DNA of 39,569 bases. Source: JAGTVB01 sp964624765. Lineage in GTDB: Bacteria; Pseudomonadota; Gammaproteobacteria; HK1. Under the pieces are notes generated by a model. It worked only from the letters and a program-made list of their open reading frames with translations. It was not told where the DNA came from and ran no database searches. Positions 1 through 7,855 of this stretch are shown here, piece by piece; the first letter of the stretch is position 1, and every line of letters begins with the position of its first letter. The stretch covers positions 1-39,569 of the forward strand of contig CAZUZO010000008.1 of assembly GCA_964624765.1 (NCBI GenBank), read 5' to 3'. The position numbers were made by a program, and so were the translations under genes.

Positions 1-79
1 TGAGTAGCTCTGCGCTCATGTGCCTGATTTCTGGTACTGCCCCCTGCGAAAGCACCGCTTGCTGGACGGTTGTGGCCTG

Positions 80-215
80 AGAGGTTGTGAAAAAACCGTC
101 GCGAGCGGCCCGAGAGCCAGGCGGACGGAGCGCAGCGACGAGACATAGATAGGCGAGGAGCGAGCACCGCCCAACGCCGCTATCGGGTCGTGTAGCAGGT
201 TTTTTCACAACCTCT
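80..215 (-). repeat. Family A inverted-terminus repeat, copy 1
   Basis: A 136 bp element begins with AGAGGTTGTG and ends with CACAACCTCT, a perfect terminal inverted repeat, with A/T runs just inside (GAAAAAAC and GTTTTTTC). Its reverse complement matches three other copies in the window (8951-9093, 29292-29434, 30548-30690); this copy lies in the opposite orientation and lacks about 7 bp in the middle. A core of about 40 bp, containing GATAGCGGCGTTGGGCGG, is essentially identical in all four. It encodes no credible protein. It lies upstream of the antiporter operon and resembles a MITE or a structured intergenic repeat. Confidence 0.85.
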
Positions 216-243
216 GGCGGTGTCTGCCCTCAAGCGGCCACGG

Positions 244-268
244 TGCAATATTATATCTGCGCTATACT
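244..268 (+). promoter_or_regulatory. Possible promoter of the Mrp-like operon
   Basis: TATACT at 263-268 resembles a sigma-70 -10 box in a locally A/T-rich stretch that follows the family A repeat. No convincing -35 box at 17 bp spacing is visible. The ribosome binding site of the first gene is AGGGAGAG at 291-298, 7 nt before a TTG start. The assignment rests on position and the -10 match only. Confidence 0.3.
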
Positions 269-305
269 AACAGTGCTTCTGTGCTCTAGCAGGGAGAGCT
301 AAGCA

Positions 306-806
306 TTGAAACACGCCCTCAGCCTCGGGCTCCTTCTATACGGATTGTGGTGCACGCTATCGGGTTACCTACAGCTAACGCTGCTTGGCTTGGGTCTTGC
401 TTCCTGCCTGTTTGTGGTCTTTGTCGCCCTGCGAATGGGACTCGTCGATCGACGCTGGCCCCCACACCATCGCCTCTTTAGCCGTGTTCTAGGCTATTGG
501 CTCTGGCTGATCGGACAGGTTATTGGGGCCAACATCGATGTGATCCGACGCATTCTGGATCCGCGACTTCCGATCAGTCCTACCTGGATTTGGGTTAAGG
601 CGAGTCAGCGCACCGACATCGGCCGGGTGACCTACGCAAATTCCATCACGATTACGCCGGGAACTTTGGCCGTGGAGCTACAAGGGAATGCAATCCTCGT
701 CCATGCCCTCTGCCGTGAGGCAGCGCAGGCACTCGCAGCGGGGACCATGGATCGACGGATCAGCGCAATGGAACGGACTGCCTGGTGCTTGTCGCCGCCG
801 CCGTAG
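306..806 (+). CDS. mrpE: Mrp-type cation/proton antiporter subunit E
   Basis: This is the small membrane subunit E of an Mrp/Mnh-type multi-subunit Na+(K+)/H+ antiporter of the inner membrane. The 166-residue protein has two hydrophobic segments near residues 5-45 and a third near 60-75. The family hallmark stretch NSITITPGT follows at about residues 112-120, and a cytoplasmic tail closes the protein. Translation starts at a TTG preceded by AGGGAGAG at 7 nt; no upstream ATG keeps the motif order. It is the first gene of the operon and overlaps the next gene by 22 bases, so the two are probably translationally coupled. MrpE supports assembly and activity of the complex in known systems and is not itself the ion channel. 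Confidence 0.9.
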   Translation: MKHALSLGLLLYGLWCTLSGYLQLTLLGLGLASCLFVVFVALRMGLVDRRWPPHHRLFSRVLGYWLWLIGQVIGANIDVIRRILDPRLPISPTWIWVKASQRTDIGRVTYANSITITPGTLAVELQGNAILVHALCREAAQALAAGTMDRRISAMERTAWCLSPPP

Positions 807-1078
807 CACTGTTGGTAACGATGGCCCTGGCCATGGTCCGGGCTCTGCTCGGCCCTACGGTTTGGGACCGAATCGTTGCGCTCAACGCCGTAGGCACGAA
901 GACAGTGTTGATGATCGCCTTGCTGGGCTTTCTCACCAAACGCCCCGATTTCTTGGATATCGCCCTCGTGTACGCGCTCATCAATTTCATCGGTACCATC
1001 GCTATCCTGAAGTTCTGTGAGTACCGGCTGCTTGGCGTTGCTGACTTCGATCGCCAGCGCGATGAAGACCCGCCATGA
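785..1078 (+). CDS. mrpF: Mrp-type antiporter subunit F
   Basis: This is a 97-residue, three-helix membrane protein of the MrpF/MnhF family. The typical core is visible: a first helix, then RALLGPTVWDRIVALNAVGTK, then a second helix and the LALVYALINFIGTIAILKF-like third helix. Translation starts at a GTG inside the end of mrpE. The stop codon overlaps the ATG of the next gene in an ATGA arrangement, as expected for stoichiometric subunits of one complex. MrpF contributes to the interface between the small subunits and the channel subunits. Size and motif are standard for the family. Confidence 0.9.
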   Translation: MLVAAAVALLVTMALAMVRALLGPTVWDRIVALNAVGTKTVLMIALLGFLTKRPDFLDIALVYALINFIGTIAILKFCEYRLLGVADFDRQRDEDPP

Positions 1079-1410
1079 TCGACCTCCTGTGGAGTTGGGT
1101 CGGTTGGGGATTGCTCTCCATAGGCAGTTTCTCCTTGCTGGCAGGGGGTATCGGCCTGCTGCGCATGCCAGACTTTTTTACTCGCCTGCACGCTGCGGGT
1201 GTGACCGATACCCTCGGTGCTGGCGCGCTCCTGCTCGGTCTTATGGTACAGGCGGGTTTGACTCAAACGTCTTTCAAGCTCGCCCTCGTCAGCTTATTCA
1301 TGCTGTTTACGAGTCCCACGGCATCCCATGCGCTGGCTCGGGCGGCGCTGCACGCCGGACACAAGCCCCAGCTGGATGACACACCGGAGGAAAAGCGATC
1401 GAACCGTTGA
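1075..1410 (+). CDS. mrpG: Mrp-type antiporter subunit G
   Basis: This is a 111-residue subunit of the MrpG/MnhG family with three hydrophobic segments. The family signature GLLRMPDFFTRLHAAGVTDTLG is seen at about residues 27-48, followed by the SPTASHALARAALHAG stretch near the C-terminus. It starts with ATG overlapping the stop codon of mrpF by four bases. Its own stop codon overlaps the TTG start of the next gene. The gene order E-F-G upstream of the larger subunits differs from the classical A-to-G order of Bacillus mrp and resembles the order in long Mrp-like or Mbh-like operons. Confidence 0.9.
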   Translation: MIDLLWSWVGWGLLSIGSFSLLAGGIGLLRMPDFFTRLHAAGVTDTLGAGALLLGLMVQAGLTQTSFKLALVSLFMLFTSPTASHALARAALHAGHKPQLDDTPEEKRSNR

Positions 1411-2408
1411 TCAATAGCGTCGTATTGGCCTTTCTGGCCATCATCGCCCTGGCGATCGTGAGACTTCGAGACCTTTTCTCCCTGGTGATTCTTACCGGCC
1501 TCTATAGCCTCCTATCGGCCGCCTTGTTCGTGGTATCCGATGCCGTCGATGTGGCGTTTACCGAAGCGGCCGTCGGCGCGGGGGTTGGGACCATTCTGAT
1601 GCTCGGTACGCTGAGGCAAATGACCGGGGAACTTACCGAGCGGCGTGGGCGGTGTGGGTTGTCTCTTGTGGTAACCGTGATGACCGGTGGTGCTTTGCTC
1701 TATGGCACCCTCGACATGCCCCACTATGGCGACCCCACGGCGCCTGTGAACCAACATGTTGTGCCTCGTTACATTCAAGAGTCGCTGGCAGAGACCGGGG
1801 TACCCAATATCGTGACTTCGGTTCTGGCAAGCTACCGCGGCTACGATACGCTCGGTGAGACGACCGTTATTCTAACCGCCGCCCTCGGCGTCATGGGGTT
1901 ATTGCAGGGCCGACGTCGAAAAACCGTGGGCTCCCGAACGCAGATGCCGCGCGACGACCAGCCGCCAAACGGGGAGTGGCTGGGCAGAGATGGGATGTGC
2001 CCCATGGGACCTCCTGTCATCTTGCCGGTCATGGCCAAGCTGCTGGTGCCGGTCATTCTTCTGTTCGCGCTCTACGTGCAATTTCACGGTGATTTTGGAC
2101 CCGGTGGCGGGTTTCAAGCGGGGGTGATATTTGCCGCAGGTTTCATCCTGTACGGGCTGGTCTTCAGCGTTCATGGGATGCTCAAGGTAGCCCCTCCAGA
2201 GGTGGTGCATCGGCTGATTGCCGGAGGACTGCTGTTGTATGCCGGGGTCGGGGTGACAGGGATGCTTTTGGGAGGACAGTTCCTGGACTACAGCGTTCTC
2301 AGCGCTGAACCCGCCAAGGGGCAGCATCTTGGCATCATGCTAATTGAGTTCGGTGTCGGAACGACGGTGGCGGCCACGATGATTCGTCTGTTTCATTTGT
2401 TCTCATGA
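1407..2408 (+). CDS. Fused MbhD/MbhE/MnhB-type antiporter subunit
   Basis: This 333-residue membrane protein joins parts that are often separate. Residues about 1-75 look like a DUF4040/MbhD domain, equivalent to part of the MrpA C-terminus. Residues about 85-165 look like MbhE. A hydrophilic linker at about 170-200 leads to an MnhB/MrpB domain (205-330) with the conserved HGDFGPGGGFQAGVI stretch. The start is TTG within TTGA, overlapping the mrpG stop. The protein supplies the MrpA C-terminal and MrpB functions of the antiporter while the NuoL-like part of MrpA is encoded separately. The reading frame is intact, so the fusion appears real; the domain borders are estimates by eye. Confidence 0.85.
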   Translation: MINSVVLAFLAIIALAIVRLRDLFSLVILTGLYSLLSAALFVVSDAVDVAFTEAAVGAGVGTILMLGTLRQMTGELTERRGRCGLSLVVTVMTGGALLYGTLDMPHYGDPTAPVNQHVVPRYIQESLAETGVPNIVTSVLASYRGYDTLGETTVILTAALGVMGLLQGRRRKTVGSRTQMPRDDQPPNGEWLGRDGMCPMGPPVILPVMAKLLVPVILLFALYVQFHGDFGPGGGFQAGVIFAAGFILYGLVFSVHGMLKVAPPEVVHRLIAGGLLLYAGVGVTGMLLGGQFLDYSVLSAEPAKGQHLGIMLIEFGVGTTVAATMIRLFHLFS

Positions 2409-2417
2409 CGGCTTTGC

Positions 2418-2487
2418 GGCGTCCCTTGTCCCAAGGGGTCGGTTGCCCCAAAGGCAAAGATAATGGAACTACGGAAACGATGACCCC
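2418..2487. repeat. Family C dispersed repeat, fragment
   Basis: The 101 bp gap before mrpC contains CCCAAGGGGTCGGTTGCC and, at its right end, GAAACGATGACC. The same two blocks in the same order occur in the flgA leader (11905-12106), and a more degenerate version occurs before flgG (16385-16504). The copy is short and interrupts an otherwise overlapping operon. It has no coding content. Confidence 0.55.
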
Positions 2488-2509
2488 AACCCCATAAGGT
2501 ACCGAACAG

Positions 2510-2866
2510 GTGAGCATGGTCGGATTGTACAACTATTGGATCGTCATCCTGCTAATGATGGCAGGCCTATACGTGGTGATCGCTAGCCACAACCTGATTA
2601 AGAAGGTCATAGGATTAAATATTTTTCAAACCTCCGTTTTCCTCCTCTATATCACCATGGGCAAAGTGGACGGGGGTACAGCCCCGATCCTGACGGAGGG
2701 TGTGTCTCGATACGCCAACCCATTGCCTCATGTGCTCATTCTCACCGCCATCGTGGTCGGGGTCGCGACCACCGCGTTAGGATTGGCGTTGGTCATACGG
2801 ATCCACAGCGCATACGGCTCGGTCGAGGAAGATGAAATCGAGAGGGCAAACCTACCCCCTCCATGA
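2510..2866 (+). CDS. mrpC: Mrp-type antiporter subunit C (NuoK-like)
   Basis: This is a 118-residue protein with three transmembrane helices of the MrpC/MnhC/NuoK family. The diagnostic stretches are GLYVVIASHNLIKKVIGLNIFQ, PLPHVLILTAIVVGVATTALGLAL and the acidic C-terminal tail. The chosen start is GTG at 2510 with AAGG about 10 nt upstream; ATG at 2516 is an alternative that shortens the protein by two residues. The stop overlaps the ATG of the next gene (ATGA). In related complexes this subunit links the B subunit to the channel subunits. It is set off from the preceding gene by about 100 bp that hold a repeat fragment. Confidence 0.9.
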   Translation: MSMVGLYNYWIVILLMMAGLYVVIASHNLIKKVIGLNIFQTSVFLLYITMGKVDGGTAPILTEGVSRYANPLPHVLILTAIVVGVATTALGLALVIRIHSAYGSVEEDEIERANLPPP

Positions 2867-4344
2867 TCAGCAGTCATCTTCCGGCATTGCAGGTGGTGGT
2901 GCCGCTTATCGCGGCTCCAGTGTGCATGCTGCTCAGACACCCGCGCTTGGCCTGGGGGATTGCTGCTCTCATTAGCTGGGTGTCATTGGGCGTCGCTATC
3001 GCTCTGCTGGCTCGTGTTCTTTGCGAGGGCCCCGTCTCTTATGCCCTGGGGGGGTGGGCAGCGCCTTGGGGCATCGAGTATCGGATCGATGAGTTGAATG
3101 CGCTGGTATTGATCGTCATTGCCGGTGTCAGCGCGTGGGTGGTGCTGTTTGCCCGTGCCAGTGTCGAACAAGAAATCCCCCCGGAGCAGGTTAACGTTTT
3201 CTACACACTTTGGCTGCTCTTCGTCACCGGACTTCTGGGCATGGTGGTTACCGGTGACGCCTTTAACCTTTTTGTGTTCTTGGAGATATCCTCCCTCTCT
3301 TCTTATGCACTCGTCAGTCTCGCTCAAGACCGACGCGCCTTGACGGCTGCCTACCGCTATCTGGTCATGGGCACTATCGGTGCCACGTTTATTCTCATCG
3401 GCATCGGTTTGCTCTACATGATGACTGGGACCCTGAATATGGCGGACCTGGCGCGGCGGCTGCCAGCCGTTGCCGATAATCGAACCGTCGTCGTCGCCTT
3501 GGCCTTTCTGACCGTGGGCATCAGCCTCAAAATGGCTTTGGTCCCTTTACACGCGTGGCTTCCGAATGCTTATACCTACGCCCCTTCGGCAGTGTCCGCG
3601 CTGCTTGCCGCGGCTTCGAGCAAGGTCGGGGTCTATATGTTACTGCGGTTCAGCTTCTCCATTCTCGGCGCTCGTTTCTCCCTGGAAGCGACGAACGGGG
3701 ATCGGCTGCTACTGGGGGCTGCCTTGCTCGCCACGGTGTTCGGTTCAGTGGCGGCTCTTTTCCAGACCAACATCAAGAGCATGCTCGCCTACTCCAGCAT
3801 CGCGCAGATCGGATATCTGGTGCTGGGCATAAGCTTGGTTTCGTTGACCGGCCTGACGGCAGGTATCGTGCACCTCTTTAGTCACGCCTTAACCAAGGCT
3901 GGGCTTTTCATGGCCGTCGGTTGCCTTGCGTTTCGGCTCCGGGGGGTGACGCTCCAGGAACTTGCCGGCGTGGGGCGGCACATGCCCTGGACCATGGCGG
4001 CTTTCGTTTGTGGCGGACTGAGCCTCATCGGATTTCCACTCACGGCCGGTTTCATCAGTAAATGGTATTTGGTAGTGGCAGTGTTGGAGCGGGGTTGGTG
4101 GCCGGCGGCGGTGGTGATATTGCTCACCTCGCTGCTAGCGGTTGCCTATATCTGGCGGGTCGTTGAGGTAGCGTACTGGCGGCCAGAACCGGAGGCTGGT
4201 CATCCACCAGGTGAGGCACCTTGGTCCATGCTCGGTCCGACGTGGGTGCTGATCCTGGCGAACGTTTATGTCGGCATCCAGGCGGCACCTGTCGTTGCTA
4301 TGGCGCGACGCGCGGCCGAGACACTGTTGAGCACCGCACCGTGA
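2863..4344 (+). CDS. mrpD: Mrp-like antiporter, first NuoL/M/N-type channel subunit
   Basis: This is a 493-residue polytopic membrane protein of the proton-conducting NADH-quinone oxidoreductase M/MrpD family, with about 14 predicted helices. Key residues of the channel are present: Glu141 in the TM5-like segment LFVFLEISSLSSYAL, Lys223 in SLKMALVPLHAWLP, and His230 after it. A later KSMLAYSSIAQIGY stretch corresponds to the broken TM12 region. It probably carries a proton or cation half-channel. The ATG overlaps the mrpC stop, and its own stop overlaps the GTG start of the next paralogue. By position next to mrpC it is the best candidate for the true MrpD equivalent. Confidence 0.88.
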   Translation: MISSHLPALQVVVPLIAAPVCMLLRHPRLAWGIAALISWVSLGVAIALLARVLCEGPVSYALGGWAAPWGIEYRIDELNALVLIVIAGVSAWVVLFARASVEQEIPPEQVNVFYTLWLLFVTGLLGMVVTGDAFNLFVFLEISSLSSYALVSLAQDRRALTAAYRYLVMGTIGATFILIGIGLLYMMTGTLNMADLARRLPAVADNRTVVVALAFLTVGISLKMALVPLHAWLPNAYTYAPSAVSALLAAASSKVGVYMLLRFSFSILGARFSLEATNGDRLLLGAALLATVFGSVAALFQTNIKSMLAYSSIAQIGYLVLGISLVSLTGLTAGIVHLFSHALTKAGLFMAVGCLAFRLRGVTLQELAGVGRHMPWTMAAFVCGGLSLIGFPLTAGFISKWYLVVAVLERGWWPAAVVILLTSLLAVAYIWRVVEVAYWRPEPEAGHPPGEAPWSMLGPTWVLILANVYVGIQAAPVVAMARRAAETLLSTAP

Positions 4345-5828
4345 TTGAGGCTTACGCGGTGGTGTTGGGTCCTTTGATACCCGTGCTCGGCGCGCTGTTG
4401 ATGGGATTGACAGGCGACCACCCTCATGTACGCCAGACGTTAAACTTGACCACCGCAGGCGCCCTGTTCGGCGTCGTGCTTTCGCTTTATCCCAGCGTGG
4501 CGAGCGGAGCCCGCCCGGCGGGGGTATGGTTTACCATGCTGCCCGGTTTACCCATGGCGTTCCAGGTTGAGCCCTTGGGAATGGTTTTCGCTCTGGTGGC
4601 GAGCGGCCTATGGATCGTCACATCGGTCTACTCCATAGGATACATGGGAACCCACGCCGAAACCCACCAGACTCGCTTCTACGTCTGCTTCGCTATGGCG
4701 ATTGCCAGTGCCATCGGCGTCGCTTTTGCTGCCAACATGTTCACCTTGTTGGTCTTCTATGAGGTGCTCACGCTGTCCACTTATCCTCTGGTCACCCATG
4801 CGGGTACCGAGGAGGCGAAACGCGCAGGGCGCCTCTATCTCGGGCTCTTGCTGGGGACTTCCGTTGGTTTCCAATTGCTCGCCATTGCTTGGACTTGGTC
4901 GCTAGCCGGCACTCTGAACTTTGCACCAGGGGGCATCCTGACGGGGGTCGCGCCACCCCTCACGCTCGGTATACTTTTCGCTCTATATGTCTTCGGAATG
5001 GGCAAGGCGGCATTGATGCCCTTTCACCGCTGGTTACCCGCCGCCATGGTGGCGCCCGCCCCGGTCAGTGCGCTATTGCATGCCGTAGCGGTGGTGAAAG
5101 CAGGTGTTTTTGGCATTCTCAAGGTTGCGGTTTATGTGTTTGGCCTGGACTTGTTGTCGGCATCGGGTATCAGTCACTGGCTGTGCTACGTGGCGGCGGC
5201 GACGATTCTCATTGGCTCCGTCGTAGCGATGACCCGTGACAATCTCAAAGCCAGGCTGGCGTACTCCACTGTTAGCCAGCTGTCCTACATTGTGCTTGGA
5301 GCGATGTTGGCCAACGCCTCGGGAATTATCGGCGGGGGGCTGCACATCGTTATGCATGCTTTCGGTAAGATTACTTTATTTTTTTGTGCCGGCGCCATCA
5401 TGGTGGCGACGCACAAGACCAAGGTCAGTGAGATGGGAGGTGTGGGACGCACCATGCCCCTTACCATGTCGGCGTTCCTGATCGCGACCCTAAGCGTCAG
5501 CGGATTGCCCCCCATGGGTGGCATGTGGAGTAAATGGTATCTCGCTTTCGGGGTCGTTGAGACGGATCAGCTGCTGTTGTTGGTCGTGCTGTTGGCGAGT
5601 TCGCTTTTTAGCATTGCCTATCTGTTGCCGATCCCGATACGTGCTTTTTTTGCGTCACCGCGAGCGCAGGAGAGGATCGACCCAGGGCCAGTGGGTGTTC
5701 GAGAGGCTCCCTTTCCCTGTCTAATCGCCCTGTCGTTTACGGCACTGGGATGCGTGTGGTTGTTCTTCAATGTGGATCCCTTCTACCGTCTCTTACATCA
5801 AGTTGTCGAGCTTGAAAACCTTCGTTAA
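4341..5828 (+). CDS. Mrp-like antiporter, second NuoL/M/N-type channel subunit
   Basis: This is a second proton-translocating antiporter-like subunit, 495 residues when started at GTG 4341 inside the GTGA overlap with the preceding stop. An upstream in-frame start at 4221 would add 40 polar residues that copy no family feature, so it was rejected. Conserved Glu141 in LLVFYEVLTLSTYPL, Lys222 in GMGKAALMPFHRWLP and the KARLAYSTVSQLSYIVLG stretch match functional NuoL/M/N paralogues. It differs clearly in sequence from the paralogues before and after it, so it is not a recent duplication. It probably adds a second ion-translocation pathway to the complex. Confidence 0.86.
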   Translation: MIEAYAVVLGPLIPVLGALLMGLTGDHPHVRQTLNLTTAGALFGVVLSLYPSVASGARPAGVWFTMLPGLPMAFQVEPLGMVFALVASGLWIVTSVYSIGYMGTHAETHQTRFYVCFAMAIASAIGVAFAANMFTLLVFYEVLTLSTYPLVTHAGTEEAKRAGRLYLGLLLGTSVGFQLLAIAWTWSLAGTLNFAPGGILTGVAPPLTLGILFALYVFGMGKAALMPFHRWLPAAMVAPAPVSALLHAVAVVKAGVFGILKVAVYVFGLDLLSASGISHWLCYVAAATILIGSVVAMTRDNLKARLAYSTVSQLSYIVLGAMLANASGIIGGGLHIVMHAFGKITLFFCAGAIMVATHKTKVSEMGGVGRTMPLTMSAFLIATLSVSGLPPMGGMWSKWYLAFGVVETDQLLLLVVLLASSLFSIAYLLPIPIRAFFASPRAQERIDPGPVGVREAPFPCLIALSFTALGCVWLFFNVDPFYRLLHQVVELENLR

Positions 5829-5887
5829 AAAACGAGTGGCTCGACGGACCGACATCCCTGCACGATGCGTAAGCACGTCGCTGGAAC

Positions 5888-6142
5888 ATGAGAAAGACTA
5901 AACCACGACATCTTTTCGACACAGCAGGTAACACTAGAAAGGTCCTGTGGATCTTTCATGCTTTCTGTGCCGGGCTGCTCATCATCGATGCGCTCTATCA
6001 CCGCCATGGCTTGCATAGCTGGGAGGCGATTTGGGGCTTTTACGCTATCTATGGCTTTGTTGCCTGCGTTAGCTTGGCATTTGTCGCGAGGCAGCTGCGC
6101 AAGCTAGTGATGGTCAGCGAACGCTATTATGGCGATGGTTAG
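5888..6142 (+). CDS. Small two-helix membrane protein of the antiporter operon
   Basis: This 84-residue protein has a basic N-terminus (RKTKPRH), two hydrophobic helices (about residues 18-36 and 45-68) joined by a histidine-rich loop (YHRHGLHSW), and a basic then acidic C-terminus. It lies between two NuoL/M/N-like genes and overlaps the following gene by 14 bases, so it is almost certainly translated. No known Mrp subunit of this shape is recognised. It may be an accessory or assembly subunit specific to this type of complex. The start ATG has only a weak purine-rich site before it. The function is unknown. Confidence 0.75.
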   Translation: MRKTKPRHLFDTAGNTRKVLWIFHAFCAGLLIIDALYHRHGLHSWEAIWGFYAIYGFVACVSLAFVARQLRKLVMVSERYYGDG

Positions 6143-7823
6143 CTGCCCCCCTTTTGTTATCTTTCTTATCGGCGCCTTAGTTTTCCCTCTCATCGTTGGG
6201 AAACTACGCGGCGTCGCCCTACTGGCCATCGTACTGTTGAGTACAGCCAATATCCTACAGCTGGAGCAGGGCTATGCGTGGACACTGCGGTTTCTCGACT
6301 ATGAGTTAACCCCGGTACGCATCGATAAACTGAGCCTGCTGTTTGGCTATCTGTTTCATCTGGCCGCCCTCATTACGTTTATCTTCGCCCTGCACGTGCG
6401 CGATACGGTGCAACACACCGCGGCACTCATCTATGTCGGTAGCGCTCTCGGTGCCGTGTTCGCCGGCGACCTCATCACCTTGTTCATATTCTGGGAGCTG
6501 ATGGCCGTCTCGTCGGTCTTTCTGATTCTCGCACGCCGAACCGAAAAGGCGACCGCTGCTGCATTGCGCTATCTCTTGGTGCAAGTGCTGTCTGGCGTGA
6601 TGCTGCTGGCCGGTGCGCTCTTACGCATTCACGAGACCGGCACGCTGACTTTCGATTTTCTCGGCCTTGAGAGCCGAGGAGCCGTGCTGATTTTCCTCGC
6701 TGTCGGCATCAAGTGCGCGTTTCCGCTGATGCATAATTGGCTTACCGATGCCTACCCCGAAGCCACGCCTACCGGAACTGTGTTCCTCAGTGCTTTTACC
6801 ACGAAAGTCGCCGTGTACGCTTTGGCGCGGGGATTTCCTGGTACCGATGCGCTGGTTTACATTGGGGTGGTGATGACGTGTTTTCCGATCTTTTATGCCG
6901 TGATCGAGAACGATCTGCGCCGCGTGCTTGCTTACAGCATGATCAACCAAATCGGTTTCATGGTGTGTGGGATCGGCATCGGCAGCGCTTTGGCCGTGAA
7001 CGGTGCTGTTGCGCATGCTGTCAATGACGTGCTCTTTAAAGGGCTTCTCATGATGTCTATGGGCGCGGTCTTACAGATGACCGGTCGCAGTAAGGGGACT
7101 GACTTAGGCGGACTCTACAAGAGTATGCCGAAGACCGCCGGATTATGTATCGTTGGCGCCGCCTCTATCTCGGCGTTTCCGCTTTTCAACGGTTTTATCA
7201 GCAAATCCATGATAATGGTGGCGGTGATGCAGGAAGGCTATTCCGGAGTGTGGCTAGCACTGCTGTTTGCCTCGGCGGGGGTGTTTCACCATGCTGCCAT
7301 CAAAGTTCCGTTTCTGGCTTTTTTTTCCCATGATAGCGGGTTTCGCACCGGCGAACCTCCCGGCAACATGCTGATCGCGATGTCGATTACCGCAATACTT
7401 TGTATTGGTATTGGGGTGTATCCATGGGTGCTCTATGGACTCTTACCTTTTGAGCTGGTGTTTACGCCTTACGATGCCACCCATGTCATTGCGCAGCTAC
7501 AGCTTTTGTTTTTTTCCGCGCTGGCCTTTACTTGGCTCAGGCTCACCAGCCTCTATCCTGCCGAGTTGCGTTGCGTGAATCTCGACGCAGAGTGGATTTA
7601 CCGCAAACTGGTACCGGATGCGATGCGGGCTCTTAACCGTGCGTGCCGCCCCGCCCGCACTGTCGTAGGGGACAGCTTGCGGGCTCAGGCAGTAGGGTTT
7701 GGCCGAGCGTTATACCGGCATTTTGGTCCCCACGGCGTGCTGGCGGGGACTTGGTTGAGCGGTCGCATGGTGCTCTGGGTTGCTGCCTTGCTCGGCGGTT
7801 ATTTGGTTTTTTATTATCTTTAA
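6129..7823 (+). CDS. Mrp-like antiporter, third NuoL/M/N-type channel subunit
   Basis: This is a third antiporter-like channel subunit, 564 residues and therefore longer than the first two. It has Glu123 in LFIFWELMAVSSVFLIL, Lys195 in VGIKCAFPLMHNWLTDAYPEA with His202, and RRVLAYSMINQIGFMV, all typical of ion-translocating members. The extra C-terminal part includes helices near 455-475, a hydrophilic stretch, and a last helix at about 545-563. The start ATG lies 14 bases inside the preceding small gene; ATG 6135 is an alternative. It is the last gene of the operon and faces the minus-strand GGDEF gene; no strong terminator hairpin is visible in the 32 bp gap. Confidence 0.86.
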   Translation: MAMVSCPPFVIFLIGALVFPLIVGKLRGVALLAIVLLSTANILQLEQGYAWTLRFLDYELTPVRIDKLSLLFGYLFHLAALITFIFALHVRDTVQHTAALIYVGSALGAVFAGDLITLFIFWELMAVSSVFLILARRTEKATAAALRYLLVQVLSGVMLLAGALLRIHETGTLTFDFLGLESRGAVLIFLAVGIKCAFPLMHNWLTDAYPEATPTGTVFLSAFTTKVAVYALARGFPGTDALVYIGVVMTCFPIFYAVIENDLRRVLAYSMINQIGFMVCGIGIGSALAVNGAVAHAVNDVLFKGLLMMSMGAVLQMTGRSKGTDLGGLYKSMPKTAGLCIVGAASISAFPLFNGFISKSMIMVAVMQEGYSGVWLALLFASAGVFHHAAIKVPFLAFFSHDSGFRTGEPPGNMLIAMSITAILCIGIGVYPWVLYGLLPFELVFTPYDATHVIAQLQLLFFSALAFTWLRLTSLYPAELRCVNLDAEWIYRKLVPDAMRALNRACRPARTVVGDSLRAQAVGFGRALYRHFGPHGVLAGTWLSGRMVLWVAALLGGYLVFYYL

Positions 7824-7855
7824 ATTATGAGTTGCGCGTTCTTCCCAAGATAGCC

